Below are positions 47,224 through 56,034 of a DNA stretch of 64,000 nucleotides, one piece after another. Position 1 is the stretch's first letter. Every line of letters begins with the position of its first letter. The stretch is from Edaphocola aurantiacus (GTDB taxonomy: Bacteria > Bacteroidota > Bacteroidia > Chitinophagales > Chitinophagaceae). The notes beneath the pieces are model-generated. The model saw only the letters and a program-made list of their open reading frames with translations. It made no database searches and was not told the DNA's origin. The position numbers and the translations under genes are program-made. Location of the stretch: NCBI RefSeq assembly GCF_019797745.1, contig NZ_VOSI01000004.1, positions 518,089 through 582,088 of the forward strand, given 5' to 3'.

Positions 47224-48564
47224 ATGGCAAGCCTCCTCATTATAGACGACGAAGAAAAAGTAAGACAATTAATGGCCCGTATACTGGGCCTGGAAGGCAT
47301 GAATGTACTGCAGGCAGGTGATGCGAAGAGCGGTCTGCATAAACTGGCACATGCCGATATTGACGTCATCCTTTGCGATGTAAAGCTACCCGATGCCAGT
47401 GGTGTGGCTTTGTGCGAACAAATAAAGCAACAATACCCGCTGGTTGAAGTCATCCTGCTTACTGCCTATGGCAATATACCGGATGGGGTGCAGGCGATCA
47501 AAAACGGAGCATTTGATTATATTACCAAAGGGGATGATCAGCATCGTATCATACCATTAGTCAATAAAGCCCTGGATAAAGTTGCACTGGCCAAACGCGT
47601 GCAGCAGCTGGAGGCACAGGTAGGGAAGAAGTATTCCTTTGACAGTATATTGGGTAGCTCAAAACAGATTGCCGATGCCATATCTCTGGCCCGAAAAGTC
47701 TCTCAGACCGACACTACCGTTCTACTGCTCGGAGAAACCGGCACAGGTAAAGAAGTCTTTGCACAGGCCATTCATTACAACAGTGATCGCCGTGATAAAC
47801 CATTTGTAGCCATCAACTGTGCTGCATTCGGAAAAGAATTGCTGGAAAGCGAATTGTTCGGATATAAGGCCGGAGCCTTTACCGGTGCACTCAAAGACAA
47901 GAAAGGCTTATTCGAAGCTGCTGACCAGGGCACGCTCTTCCTGGATGAAATAGGGGAGATGGAACTTGCACTGCAAGCCAAACTATTACGCGTACTGGAG
48001 ACCGGCACGTTTATTAAAGTCGGAGATACCAGCCCAACTAAAGTATCGGTGCGCATTATCGCCGCAACCAACCGTAACCTGGAACAGGCAGCTGAGGAAG
48101 GCACTTTTCGCTCCGACCTTTATTACCGCCTGTCGGTATTTGCCATTCCATTACCGTCTCTTCAGGAGCGCAGGAAAGATATCGGACAGATCGCTACGCA
48201 CTATGCAGAAACCTTTGCCGCCAAGATCAATAAACGGACCATCCGTTTGTCTGAAGCATATATACAGGCATTGGAACAGCACCAATGGAAAGGAAATATC
48301 CGCGAACTGAAAAACGTGATCGAGCGCAGTGTGATCCTTGCCGATAGTGATGTATTAGATGCCGCAACCTTACCCTACGAAATTGTACACAGCACTACAG
48401 CAGCAACAAAATCAGTATCCGGTTTTGCACTGTGTCATGTAGAAGAAATGCACATCCGTAAAGTATTGCAGCATACTAAAGGTAATAAGGCCGAAGCGGC
48501 CCGACTGCTCGGCATCGGTATTGCAACCCTTTACCGTAAAATAGAAGAATACAAGATCTCCTAG
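47224..48564 (+). CDS. NtrC-family sigma-54-dependent response regulator
   Basis: The 446-residue protein has a receiver domain (about 1-120; phospho-acceptor Asp52 in ILCDVKLPD, Asp8-Asp9 acidic pocket), an AAA+ domain with Walker A GETGTGKE (170-177) and the sigma-54 contact loop GAFTGA (217-222), and a C-terminal Fis-type helix-turn-helix (GNKAEAARLLGIGIATLYRKIEEY). It should activate RNA polymerase with sigma-54. A -24/-12 promoter and an inverted repeat lie directly downstream, before the kdp genes, and a histidine kinase closes that operon, so it probably controls kdp in place of KdpE (inference). Confidence 0.9.
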   Translation: MASLLIIDDEEKVRQLMARILGLEGMNVLQAGDAKSGLHKLAHADIDVILCDVKLPDASGVALCEQIKQQYPLVEVILLTAYGNIPDGVQAIKNGAFDYITKGDDQHRIIPLVNKALDKVALAKRVQQLEAQVGKKYSFDSILGSSKQIADAISLARKVSQTDTTVLLLGETGTGKEVFAQAIHYNSDRRDKPFVAINCAAFGKELLESELFGYKAGAFTGALKDKKGLFEAADQGTLFLDEIGEMELALQAKLLRVLETGTFIKVGDTSPTKVSVRIIAATNRNLEQAAEEGTFRSDLYYRLSVFAIPLPSLQERRKDIGQIATHYAETFAAKINKRTIRLSEAYIQALEQHQWKGNIRELKNVIERSVILADSDVLDAATLPYEIVHSTTAATKSVSGFALCHVEEMHIRKVLQHTKGNKAEAARLLGIGIATLYRKIEEYKIS

Positions 48565-48597
48565 ATTTCTTTTACCGTATAACAATCTCATTCTGAG

Positions 48598-48626
48598 AAA
48601 GAGCCTATCATTTTGATAGGCTCTTT
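48598..48626 (+). terminator. Terminator of the regulator gene
   Basis: Thirteen-base arms (48598-48610 and 48614-48626) with a TTT loop and core GAGCCTATCA. It separates the regulator transcript from the kdp transcript. Confidence 0.85.
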
Positions 48627-48640
48627 TATTGTTTGTATCG

Positions 48641-48671
48641 ACTGAAAAATTATAATAAATTGATTTTCAGT
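48641..48671. promoter_or_regulatory. Candidate upstream activator site for the NtrC-type regulator
   Basis: ACTGAAAA (48641-48648) and TTTTCAGT (48664-48671) are perfect inverted copies separated by 15 nt. The centre is about 41 bp upstream of the -24 GG. Position and symmetry fit an activator site, which is inference. Confidence 0.5.
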
Positions 48672-48695
48672 TATTTGTGTTTTGTTTAATGCTAT

Positions 48696-48711
48696 TGGCA
48701 TTGTATTGGCA
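48696..48711 (+). promoter_or_regulatory. Sigma-54 (-24/-12) promoter of the kdp operon
   Basis: TGGCATTGTATTGGCA has GG at 48697-48698 and GC at 48709-48710, exactly 12 bp apart as required, with TGGCA matching the -24 consensus and TGGC at -12. Transcription should start near 48722, about 20 bp before the first small ORF. Confidence 0.7.
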
Positions 48712-48743
48712 TGTACTGTAGTGTACTAAACACAATACAATAC

Positions 48744-48890
48744 ATGATTCATGTCAAACACTCTATTCCTGCGGTAAAACGCAGGCCTTTAAAACCCGGT
48801 CCCGCAGCAGATGCATTTGCAGGGATTATAGCCCTGGCCTGGTGCCTGGTATTTGTACTGGGATTGATCACACAAATTTTCTCCACCTGA
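48744..48890 (+). CDS. Small membrane protein upstream of kdp
   Basis: The 48-residue ORF encodes a basic N-terminus (HVKHSIPAVKRRPLKPG) and one membrane helix (about 25-46, FAGIIALAWCLVFVLGLI). It is the first reading frame after the sigma-54 promoter. I know no family for it. It may be a Kdp-associated small subunit or a leader peptide; codon use resembles its neighbours. Confidence 0.5.
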   Translation: MIHVKHSIPAVKRRPLKPGPAADAFAGIIALAWCLVFVLGLITQIFST

Positions 48891-48900
48891 AATTCATTAT

Positions 48901-48984
48901 ATGCTTAGCCCGGTTTTATTCCTGAGTCTGCTCCTCTGCTTCGCCTTGCTGTTTAAGGCCATTAGCTTTTTTGAAAAAATATAA
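48901..48984 (+). CDS. Tiny membrane peptide upstream of kdpF
   Basis: The 27-residue ORF (LSPVLFLSLLLCFALLFKAIS...) is essentially one membrane helix with a short basic end. It lies between the 48-residue ORF (10 bp) and kdpF (4 bp). Tight spacing supports translation; function is unknown. Confidence 0.45.
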   Translation: MLSPVLFLSLLLCFALLFKAISFFEKI

Positions 48985-48988
48985 TACC

Positions 48989-49069
48989 ATGATGATCGCA
49001 TTATTCATCTTATCCCTGCTGGTCTTCGCATACATCTGTTATGTATTGCTGAAACCCGAACGATTCTAA
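48989..49069 (+). CDS. kdpF: KdpF small subunit
   Basis: The 26-residue peptide consists of one membrane helix ending LLKPERF; the C-terminal PERF motif is the hallmark of KdpF, a lipid-like stabiliser of the Kdp complex. Two adjacent ATG codons (48989 and 48992) could serve as start. kdpA follows 42 bp later. Confidence 0.8.
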   Translation: MMIALFILSLLVFAYICYVLLKPERF

Positions 49070-49111
49070 CATTATTACGATATAAGCATTAGCTGCTTTA
49101 ACCCCTGAATT

Positions 49112-50800
49112 ATGAACACTGAAATAATGGGTATACTCGCGACCTTCCTGATCGCACTTTTACTCGCCCTGCCCCTGGGCAAATACATAGCCAGGGTATA
49201 TGCCGGAGAAAAAACGAAGATGGATTTTCTCTTTAATCCCCTGGACCGGCTCCTGTACCGCATCAGCGGCATTGATGCCAGGCGGGAAATGAACTGGAAG
49301 CAGCATATGATGGTCATGCTCACCATCAACCTGATCTGGGTACTGATGAGTATGGTTATCCTGATGTGCCAGCAATGGCTGCCCCTCAACCCGGACCATA
49401 ACCCCAATATGCCGGCCGATCTGGCCTTTAATACCAGCATATCTTTTGTGGTCAACTGTAACCTGCAGCACTACTCCGGAGAGAGTGGGGTGAGCTACCT
49501 GAGCCAGATGTGGCTGATGTTCCTGCAGTTTGTCAGTGCCACTACCGGCATGGCCGCAGTAGTAGTACTGTTCAAAGCTTTTAAAGCCCGCAGTACCACA
49601 CAGCTCGGTAATTTTTATACCTATTTTGTCCGTTCCTGTACCCGCATATTATTACCCTTATCTTCCATCCTTGCTATAGTTGTACTCTTCAACGGTACAC
49701 CCATGACCTTTGAAGGAAAGCAGGAAATGATCGGTCTGCAGGGAGATAGCGTAGCGGTCTCTACCGGTCCTGCCGCCGCTTTTGTAGGCATTAAACATGT
49801 CGGAACCAATGGCGGAGGCTTCTTTGCAGCCAACTCTGCACACCCGTTAGAGAACCCTAATTACCTGACCAATATGGCAGAGATGGTGGGACAGATGATT
49901 ATACCGCTCGCCATGATCTTTGCATTCGGGTATTTTATACAACGCAGACGTCTTTCCTGGATGATCTTTGGCGTAATGACCATCGGTTTTCTCCTGCTGG
50001 CGATACCCAATGTAGTGCAGGAAATGAATGGGAATCCTGCATTGACTGCCAGAGGCCTGAACAGTACAATGGGGGCTATGGAAGGTAAGGAAGTCCGCTT
50101 CGGCGCCGCTGCCAGTGGCTTCTGGAGTATTGTGACTACCGTAATTTCCACAGGCTCTGTCAATGCCATGCATGATAGTACCATGCCGCTTTCCGGTATG
50201 AATGAAATGCTGGCTATGATGATCAATGCCTTTTACGGAGGCTGCGGTGTAGGTCTGCTCAACTTTTTCATCTTTATCATACTGGCCGTATTTATCAGCG
50301 GGCTAATGGTAGGGCGTACACCGGAATTTTTAGGTAAGAAAATAGAAGCACGCGAAATGAAAATCGCGATGATTATCGCCCTGCTGCATCCGCTGCTGAT
50401 TCTTGCCGGTACCGCATTAACGGTCTCTATGCCTGCATTGGGAAGGGCCACTGTAGCCAATCCCGGCTACCACGGATTCAGCGAGATCCTGTATGAATTT
50501 ACCTCCTCTGCAGCCAATAATGGCAGCGGGTTTGAAGGGCTGGGAGATAATACACCCTGGTGGAATATAGCGACCGGTATAGTATTGCTGCTGGGCCGCT
50601 TCCTGCCTATCATAGGTCCGGTTGCGATTGCCGGCATGCTTGCAGAGAAGAAATACATACCTGAAGGAAATGGTACCCTGCGTACTGATACCGGAACATT
50701 TGGTATGATGGTCTTCGCCGTTATTGTGATCATCACCGCATTGTCCTTCTTTCCTACACTGGCTTTGGGTCCGCTGGCCGAGCATTTCTCCATGCCTTAA
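49112..50800 (+). CDS. kdpA: K+-transporting ATPase subunit A
   Basis: The 562-residue inner-membrane subunit carries the K+ selectivity filter in four pseudo-repeats. Visible filter segments include [10 protein letters not shown] (about residue 115), [20 protein letters not shown] (about 230), and [13 protein letters not shown] (about 465). About ten membrane helices are present. Length matches KdpA. It is the first large gene of the operon. Confidence 0.97.
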   Translation: MNTEIMGILATFLIALLLALPLGKYIARVYAGEKTKMDFLFNPLDRLLYRISGIDARREMNWKQHMMVMLTINLIWVLMSMVILMCQQWLPLNPDHNPNMPADLAFNTSISFVVNCNLQHYSGESGVSYLSQMWLMFLQFVSATTGMAAVVVLFKAFKARSTTQLGNFYTYFVRSCTRILLPLSSILAIVVLFNGTPMTFEGKQEMIGLQGDSVAVSTGPAAAFVGIKHVGTNGGGFFAANSAHPLENPNYLTNMAEMVGQMIIPLAMIFAFGYFIQRRRLSWMIFGVMTIGFLLLAIPNVVQEMNGNPALTARGLNSTMGAMEGKEVRFGAAASGFWSIVTTVISTGSVNAMHDSTMPLSGMNEMLAMMINAFYGGCGVGLLNFFIFIILAVFISGLMVGRTPEFLGKKIEAREMKIAMIIALLHPLLILAGTALTVSMPALGRATVANPGYHGFSEILYEFTSSAANNGSGFEGLGDNTPWWNIATGIVLLLGRFLPIIGPVAIAGMLAEKKYIPEGNGTLRTDTGTFGMMVFAVIVIITALSFFPTLALGPLAEHFSMP

Positions 50801-50846
50801 TGAACACCTGCAATTATTCATCATTATACTATTTAAATCGAGCGTC

Positions 50847-52889
50847 ATGAACACCGCGCAACATAAAGGATTATTCCAGGCAGCCTTACTGGGACCCGCT
50901 TTCAAAGCGGCTTTCCGTAAGCTGAATCCTAAAACACTCCTGCGTAACCCGGTAATGTTTACCGTAGAGATCGGTACTGCAGTCATGCTGCTGGTCTGCA
51001 TATGGATTCTTTCCGGGAATAATACCCAGGGAAGCCTGGCCTACAATGCCATCGTATTCTTTGTTTTATTCCTGACCCTCCTGTTTGCCAATTTCGCAGA
51101 AGCGATAGCAGAAGCCCGGGGTAAGGCTCAGGCCGACAGTCTGAAAAAAACAAGGGAAGAAACACCCGCCAAATGGGTGCAACCCGTAGGGGAGATCTTT
51201 GTCAATGAAGTAAAAATCATTCCCTCTTCTCAACTCAAAAAAGGAGATGTATTTCTCTGCGAAGCCGGAGATATTATTCCTGCAGACGGAGAGATCATTA
51301 AAGGTCTTGCCACTATTGATGAAAGCGCCATAACCGGAGAATCTGCACCCGTAATCCGTGAATCGGGCGGGGATAAAAGTTCTGTAACCGGTGGTACTAA
51401 AGTACTTTCAGATAAAATCATGGTGAAAGTGACCGCAGCACCCGGAGAAAGCTTTCTGGATAAAATGATTGCCCTGGTAGAGGGAGCATCCCGTCAGAAA
51501 ACACCCAATGAAATTGCGTTAACCATTTTACTGGCAGGTTTTACCCTGGTATTTATCATTGTAACCGTAACCCTGAAACCCTTTGCGGACTATGCGCAAG
51601 CCCCGATCACGATTGCCTCTTTTATCGCATTATTTGTCTGCCTCATACCGACTACGATCGGTGGTTTACTCTCTGCCATTGGTATAGCAGGTATGGACCG
51701 TGCTTTGCGGGCCAATGTGATTACCAAAAGCGGCCGTGCCGTAGAAACTGCCGGAGATGTGGATGTGTTGCTACTGGATAAAACCGGTACCATTACGATC
51801 GGTAACCGCAAGGCCACGCACTTTTATACTGCTCCGGGTATTGGGGAAGAAGCCCTGATCCGCGCTGCTGTTTTGAGTTCTATGGCCGATGAAACACCAG
51901 AAGGGAAATCTATACTGGAGCTGGCCGGAAAAGACCCTCTGCAATATGGAATTGAACATCCTGAGTTTGTAGGTTTCACCGCAGAGACCCGAAGTTCCGG
52001 AATTAATTTCGGGACCAACAGGATCAGAAAAGGAGCTACCGATGCCATTCGCAATATCTGTATGCAAGCCGGAAACCCCTTCCCGACCGAGATCCAGGAA
52101 CGGGTAAATCATATTGCCGCTAATGGCGGTACGCCATTAGTAGTAGCCGAAAACAACGTGGTAATGGGGGTAATCGAATTGCAGGATATCATCAAACCGG
52201 GTATACAGGAGCGTTTTGAACGTTTGCGTAAAATGGGAATCAAGACAGTAATGGTTACCGGTGATAATCCGCTGACAGCAAAATTCATTGCAGCAAAAGC
52301 CGGAGTGGATGATTTCATCGCAGAGGCCAAACCGGAAGATAAAATGAACTACATCAAAAAAGAACAGGCGGCAGGCCGACTGGTGGCGATGATGGGCGAT
52401 GGAACCAATGATGCACCGGCACTGGCTCAGGCCGATGTGGGCGTAGCCATGAACAGTGGCACCCAGGCGGCGAAAGAAGCCGGGAATATGGTAGACCTCG
52501 ATAATGATCCTACGAAACTGATCGAAGTAGTAGAGATCGGTAAGCAATTGCTCATGACCCGCGGTACCTTAACCACCTTCAGTATTGCCAATGATGTAGC
52601 CAAGTATTTTGCCATCATCCCGGCACTGTTTATTACGGCTATTCCTGCATTGCAACACCTGAATATTATGCAGCTGCATAGTCCACAGAGTGCCATACTC
52701 TCTGCCGTAATCTTCAATGCTATAATCATACCTATGCTCATTCCACTGGCGCTGAAAGGCGTGGCCTATAAGCCGATCGGGGCATCAGCCTTATTACGCA
52801 GAAACCTTTTTATCTACGGACTGGGCGGGATTATTGTTCCCTTTATCGGTATCAAACTGATAGACCTGCTCGTATCCCTATTCCTGTAA
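50847..52889 (+). CDS. kdpB: K+-transporting ATPase subunit B (P-type ATPase)
   Basis: The 680-residue catalytic subunit has the phosphorylation motif DKTGTIT (about residue 311), TGES in the actuator domain, [10 protein letters not shown] and [19 protein letters not shown] in the P domain, and the KdpB-type membrane segments. ATP hydrolysis here drives K+ import through KdpA. It lies 46 bp after kdpA. Confidence 0.97.
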   Translation: MNTAQHKGLFQAALLGPAFKAAFRKLNPKTLLRNPVMFTVEIGTAVMLLVCIWILSGNNTQGSLAYNAIVFFVLFLTLLFANFAEAIAEARGKAQADSLKKTREETPAKWVQPVGEIFVNEVKIIPSSQLKKGDVFLCEAGDIIPADGEIIKGLATIDESAITGESAPVIRESGGDKSSVTGGTKVLSDKIMVKVTAAPGESFLDKMIALVEGASRQKTPNEIALTILLAGFTLVFIIVTVTLKPFADYAQAPITIASFIALFVCLIPTTIGGLLSAIGIAGMDRALRANVITKSGRAVETAGDVDVLLLDKTGTITIGNRKATHFYTAPGIGEEALIRAAVLSSMADETPEGKSILELAGKDPLQYGIEHPEFVGFTAETRSSGINFGTNRIRKGATDAIRNICMQAGNPFPTEIQERVNHIAANGGTPLVVAENNVVMGVIELQDIIKPGIQERFERLRKMGIKTVMVTGDNPLTAKFIAAKAGVDDFIAEAKPEDKMNYIKKEQAAGRLVAMMGDGTNDAPALAQADVGVAMNSGTQAAKEAGNMVDLDNDPTKLIEVVEIGKQLLMTRGTLTTFSIANDVAKYFAIIPALFITAIPALQHLNIMQLHSPQSAILSAVIFNAIIIPMLIPLALKGVAYKPIGASALLRRNLFIYGLGGIIVPFIGIKLIDLLVSLFL

Positions 52890-52907
52890 TTTTTTATCAT
52901 TAATATC

Positions 52908-53474
52908 ATGAAAACATATTTTTTTCCGGCCTTAAGACTCACGATTGTACTGCTGATTGTATGTGCCGTATTATATCCTTTAAGTATCTGGCTCCTCGGC
53001 AAAATGGCTCCCGGACAGGGCAAAGGGGTACAGATAACTGCACAGGGCCGCAATTATTATCGAAACATAGGTCAGTCCTTTACAGAAGTGCAATACTTCC
53101 AGGGCCGTCCGTCTGCTGTAGGGTACAATGCCGCGGGCTCAGGCGGCAGCAACAAAGGCCCTTCTAATCCTGAATACCTGGACATCGTGCAGGGAAGAAT
53201 AGATACCTTCCTGAAGTATAATCCGGGTGTGCAAAAGCATGATATTCCGGCTGATCTTGTTACCGCCAGTGGCAGCGGATTAGATCCTGATATCTCTGTC
53301 GCATCAGCTGTAATACAGGTGCCCCGCATTGCCGCGAAACGAAGTGTACCGGAAAGTGAATTGAAACAATTAATACAGCAACACACGCAAAAACCGCTCT
53401 GGGGCCTGTTCGGACCAGAACGCGTCAATGTACTGGAGCTGAATATTGCTCTGGACAAACTTTCAAAATCATAA
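52908..53474 (+). CDS. kdpC: K+-transporting ATPase subunit C
   Basis: The 188-residue subunit has one N-terminal membrane helix (about 9-30) and an extracytoplasmic domain with the conserved GYNAAGSGGSNKGPSN and TASGSGLDPDISVASA. It stabilises the KdpFABC complex. It lies 18 bp after kdpB. Confidence 0.95.
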   Translation: MKTYFFPALRLTIVLLIVCAVLYPLSIWLLGKMAPGQGKGVQITAQGRNYYRNIGQSFTEVQYFQGRPSAVGYNAAGSGGSNKGPSNPEYLDIVQGRIDTFLKYNPGVQKHDIPADLVTASGSGLDPDISVASAVIQVPRIAAKRSVPESELKQLIQQHTQKPLWGLFGPERVNVLELNIALDKLSKS

Positions 53475-53514
53475 AATAAATAACCATCTTTAATATATCA
53501 TACAGACCATTAAC

Positions 53515-54876
53515 ATGAGTACTTCTATTAAACAATTAAGCGTAGCTGCCCTCTTAGGCATGTTCCCGTTCGCCCTTACCGCACAACAAAAAGGAGAACC
53601 TTTTGAAGGCATAGACCAGAGCTGGCAGAACGGTAATGACCGCAGGGATTCATCGGTATTTCACATCCCATATTTTACCCCGAGTCTTATGGTGGATGTC
53701 AATTACACCCATTCCTTCAACCGGCCGAATGATAATACTGTCGTAGGGTCTACCACTTTGTCGCGCAATAACGAAGTGCAGTTAAATGCCCTGCATTTCG
53801 GAGGCGATTTCAATTATAAAAATGCCCGTGCCCGGGTGATGACTCAGTTCGGTACCCGTTCTATGGTCGTACCGCGTAATGATTACAGTCCGTACAGAGG
53901 GCAATATAAACTGGCCGATGCGTATCGCTACCTGAGTGAAGCCTCAGTGGGTTACCACTTTAATAAATGGTATGGTATTAATGTAGATGCCGGTTTGTTT
54001 ATGTCCTATGTTGGATTGAACTCTTACTATCAGTCAGAGAACTGGGAATATCAGGCCTCTTTTACCTCCGATAATACACCATGGTTCTTTAACGGGGTAC
54101 GTTTACAGGTATATCCTTCAAAGACCATTAAGGTAGAAGCCTGGCTGATCAACGGCTGGCAAAGCTATGGCCGTTTCAACAGTATGCCGGGCTTTGGCGG
54201 TAGCTTCTGTTATATGTCCAAAAGCAGTAACCTGAAAGTGATCAGCAATAACTATTTCGGAACCGATGCTGCGGGCATCAAAGCGCGTAAACGCTTCCAT
54301 TCCGATAATAGTGTGCTGCACCGTTATTATAACAGACCAGGCTCCAAAGGCATCAGCCGCATGGCTTTCTCGCTCACGGGCGATATTGGTTTTGAAAAAG
54401 GTGGTGGGGTGAATGGCTTTGATAACAGTGATCCGGCTAAGCCGGCACAATACTTTGCCAGCGCGATGTTCTATAACCGTATATGGTTTATGAAGAACAA
54501 AATGGCCTGGACTATTGGAGGCGGGTATATGACCAATCCCGGACGCTACCTGGTGTTGTATCCGACCGGTCAGGCCAGTCCATTGCCTAATCCGAGCGAT
54601 CCGACCAAAACAGAAGGAGCTTATCCTTTCTCTGCCAATCCCGGAGATGCTTTCAGCGGATGGGATGCCTCTACCAATCTCGATTTTATGCCTAATCAGA
54701 GCCTTACCTTCCGTGTAGAATTTGTACACCGTGCCGCTAATGTGCCATACTTTGCCGGTCCCGGTGGCGTCACCTCACAAAGCGGTTATACCACAACACC
54801 ACTGGACCCGAGCTGGAGACCGGACCTGGTGAAATCAGAAAACCGTTTCATCCTGGCATTATTGTTCAGATTATAA
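53515..54876 (+). CDS. Outer-membrane beta-barrel porin (BBP2/OmpL-like)
   Basis: The 453-residue protein has a signal peptide (about 1-23) and alternating aromatic beta-strands ending with a terminal ...RFILALLFRL, typical of outer-membrane barrels; it resembles putative beta-barrel porin-2 proteins. It sits between kdpC (40 bp) and the KdpD-like gene (10 bp), so it is part of the kdp operon and probably passes K+ or other small solutes across the outer membrane (inference). Confidence 0.75.
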   Translation: MSTSIKQLSVAALLGMFPFALTAQQKGEPFEGIDQSWQNGNDRRDSSVFHIPYFTPSLMVDVNYTHSFNRPNDNTVVGSTTLSRNNEVQLNALHFGGDFNYKNARARVMTQFGTRSMVVPRNDYSPYRGQYKLADAYRYLSEASVGYHFNKWYGINVDAGLFMSYVGLNSYYQSENWEYQASFTSDNTPWFFNGVRLQVYPSKTIKVEAWLINGWQSYGRFNSMPGFGGSFCYMSKSSNLKVISNNYFGTDAAGIKARKRFHSDNSVLHRYYNRPGSKGISRMAFSLTGDIGFEKGGGVNGFDNSDPAKPAQYFASAMFYNRIWFMKNKMAWTIGGGYMTNPGRYLVLYPTGQASPLPNPSDPTKTEGAYPFSANPGDAFSGWDASTNLDFMPNQSLTFRVEFVHRAANVPYFAGPGGVTSQSGYTTTPLDPSWRPDLVKSENRFILALLFRL

Positions 54877-54886
54877 TATACACATA

Positions 54887-56005
54887 ATGGATGCAGCAAG
54901 CCCTTCAGAATTCCTCGACCTGATACGGATGCAGAAAAGAGGTAAGTTTAAAGTCTACATCGGCATGATAGCCGGTGTAGGCAAAACTTTTCGTATGCTG
55001 CAGGAAGCACATGCCTTATTGCAGAATGGGGTAGATGTGCGCATTGCTTATGTAGAGACGCATGGCCGTAAAGAGACCCATGCATTGCTGGAAGGGTTAC
55101 CCATCATTCCACGGCGCAGATTATTTTACAAAGGCAAAGAGCTGGAAGAGATGGATGTGCAGGCGGTCATTAACCTGCAACCAGAGATCGTTATTGTAGA
55201 TGAACTGGCACACAGTAATATTGAGGGTAGTAAAAACCAGAAACGCTGGCAGGACGTACTGGACCTGCTGGATGCGGGCATACATGTGATCAGTGCCGTA
55301 AATATCCAGCATATAGAAAGCCTGCACGAAGAGATCAGGACGATAACGGGCATAGAAGTGTCGGAGCGTATACCCGATAGCATTATAGCCCGTGCCGATG
55401 AAGTCGTAAACATTGACCTGACGGCAGATGAATTGATCGCGAGATTGAAAGAAGGCAAGATCTATGAAGCCTCCAAAGTAGCAAGGGCACTGACTAATTT
55501 CTTCAAACAGGAGCATATCCTGCAATTGCGGGAGTTGGCCCTGAAAGAGGTGGCATCTGCTGTAGAGCGTAAGGTGGCGGCGGAGGTACCGCAGAGTGCG
55601 GTCATGCGGCATGAACGTTTTATGGCCTGCATCAGCAGCAATGAAAAGATTGCCCGTAATGTAATTCGTAAAACGGCCCGGCTGGCCAATTATTACAACA
55701 GTAAATGGTTTGTACTTTATGTGCAGATCCCCAGAGAACAGGCCGATAAAATACCCCTGGATAAACAAAGGCATTTAATTCATAATTTTAAACTGGCAAC
55801 AGAGATGGGGGCGGAGATCATTAAAGTCTCTGCCGATAATATTGCGACGGCCATTACCGAACAGGCTTCGGAGCATCGTATCACCACTGTGTGCCTGGGC
55901 AAACCACATATAAGCCTCTGGCGCATTATCCTGTCCACCAATATCTTTAACCGCCTGCTGAAAAAAATGGCTGCAGAAGATATTGACATCATTATATTGA
56001 GTTAA
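54887..56005 (+). CDS. KdpD-like sensor protein lacking the kinase
   Basis: The 372-residue protein matches the N-terminal cytoplasmic part of KdpD: P-loop GMIAGVGKT (Lys33), Walker-B-like IVIVDELAHSN, HVISAVNIQHIESLHE, and a Usp-like domain (about 245-372). The four membrane helices and the histidine kinase of full KdpD are absent; the gene ends cleanly and a complete kinase gene follows 29 bp later. It may sense ATP, K+ or c-di-AMP and act on that kinase (inference). Confidence 0.88.
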   Translation: MDAASPSEFLDLIRMQKRGKFKVYIGMIAGVGKTFRMLQEAHALLQNGVDVRIAYVETHGRKETHALLEGLPIIPRRRLFYKGKELEEMDVQAVINLQPEIVIVDELAHSNIEGSKNQKRWQDVLDLLDAGIHVISAVNIQHIESLHEEIRTITGIEVSERIPDSIIARADEVVNIDLTADELIARLKEGKIYEASKVARALTNFFKQEHILQLRELALKEVASAVERKVAAEVPQSAVMRHERFMACISSNEKIARNVIRKTARLANYYNSKWFVLYVQIPREQADKIPLDKQRHLIHNFKLATEMGAEIIKVSADNIATAITEQASEHRITTVCLGKPHISLWRIILSTNIFNRLLKKMAAEDIDIIILS

Positions 56006-56034
56006 TGAAGAACTTTGTACCTAATTGAGTACCC

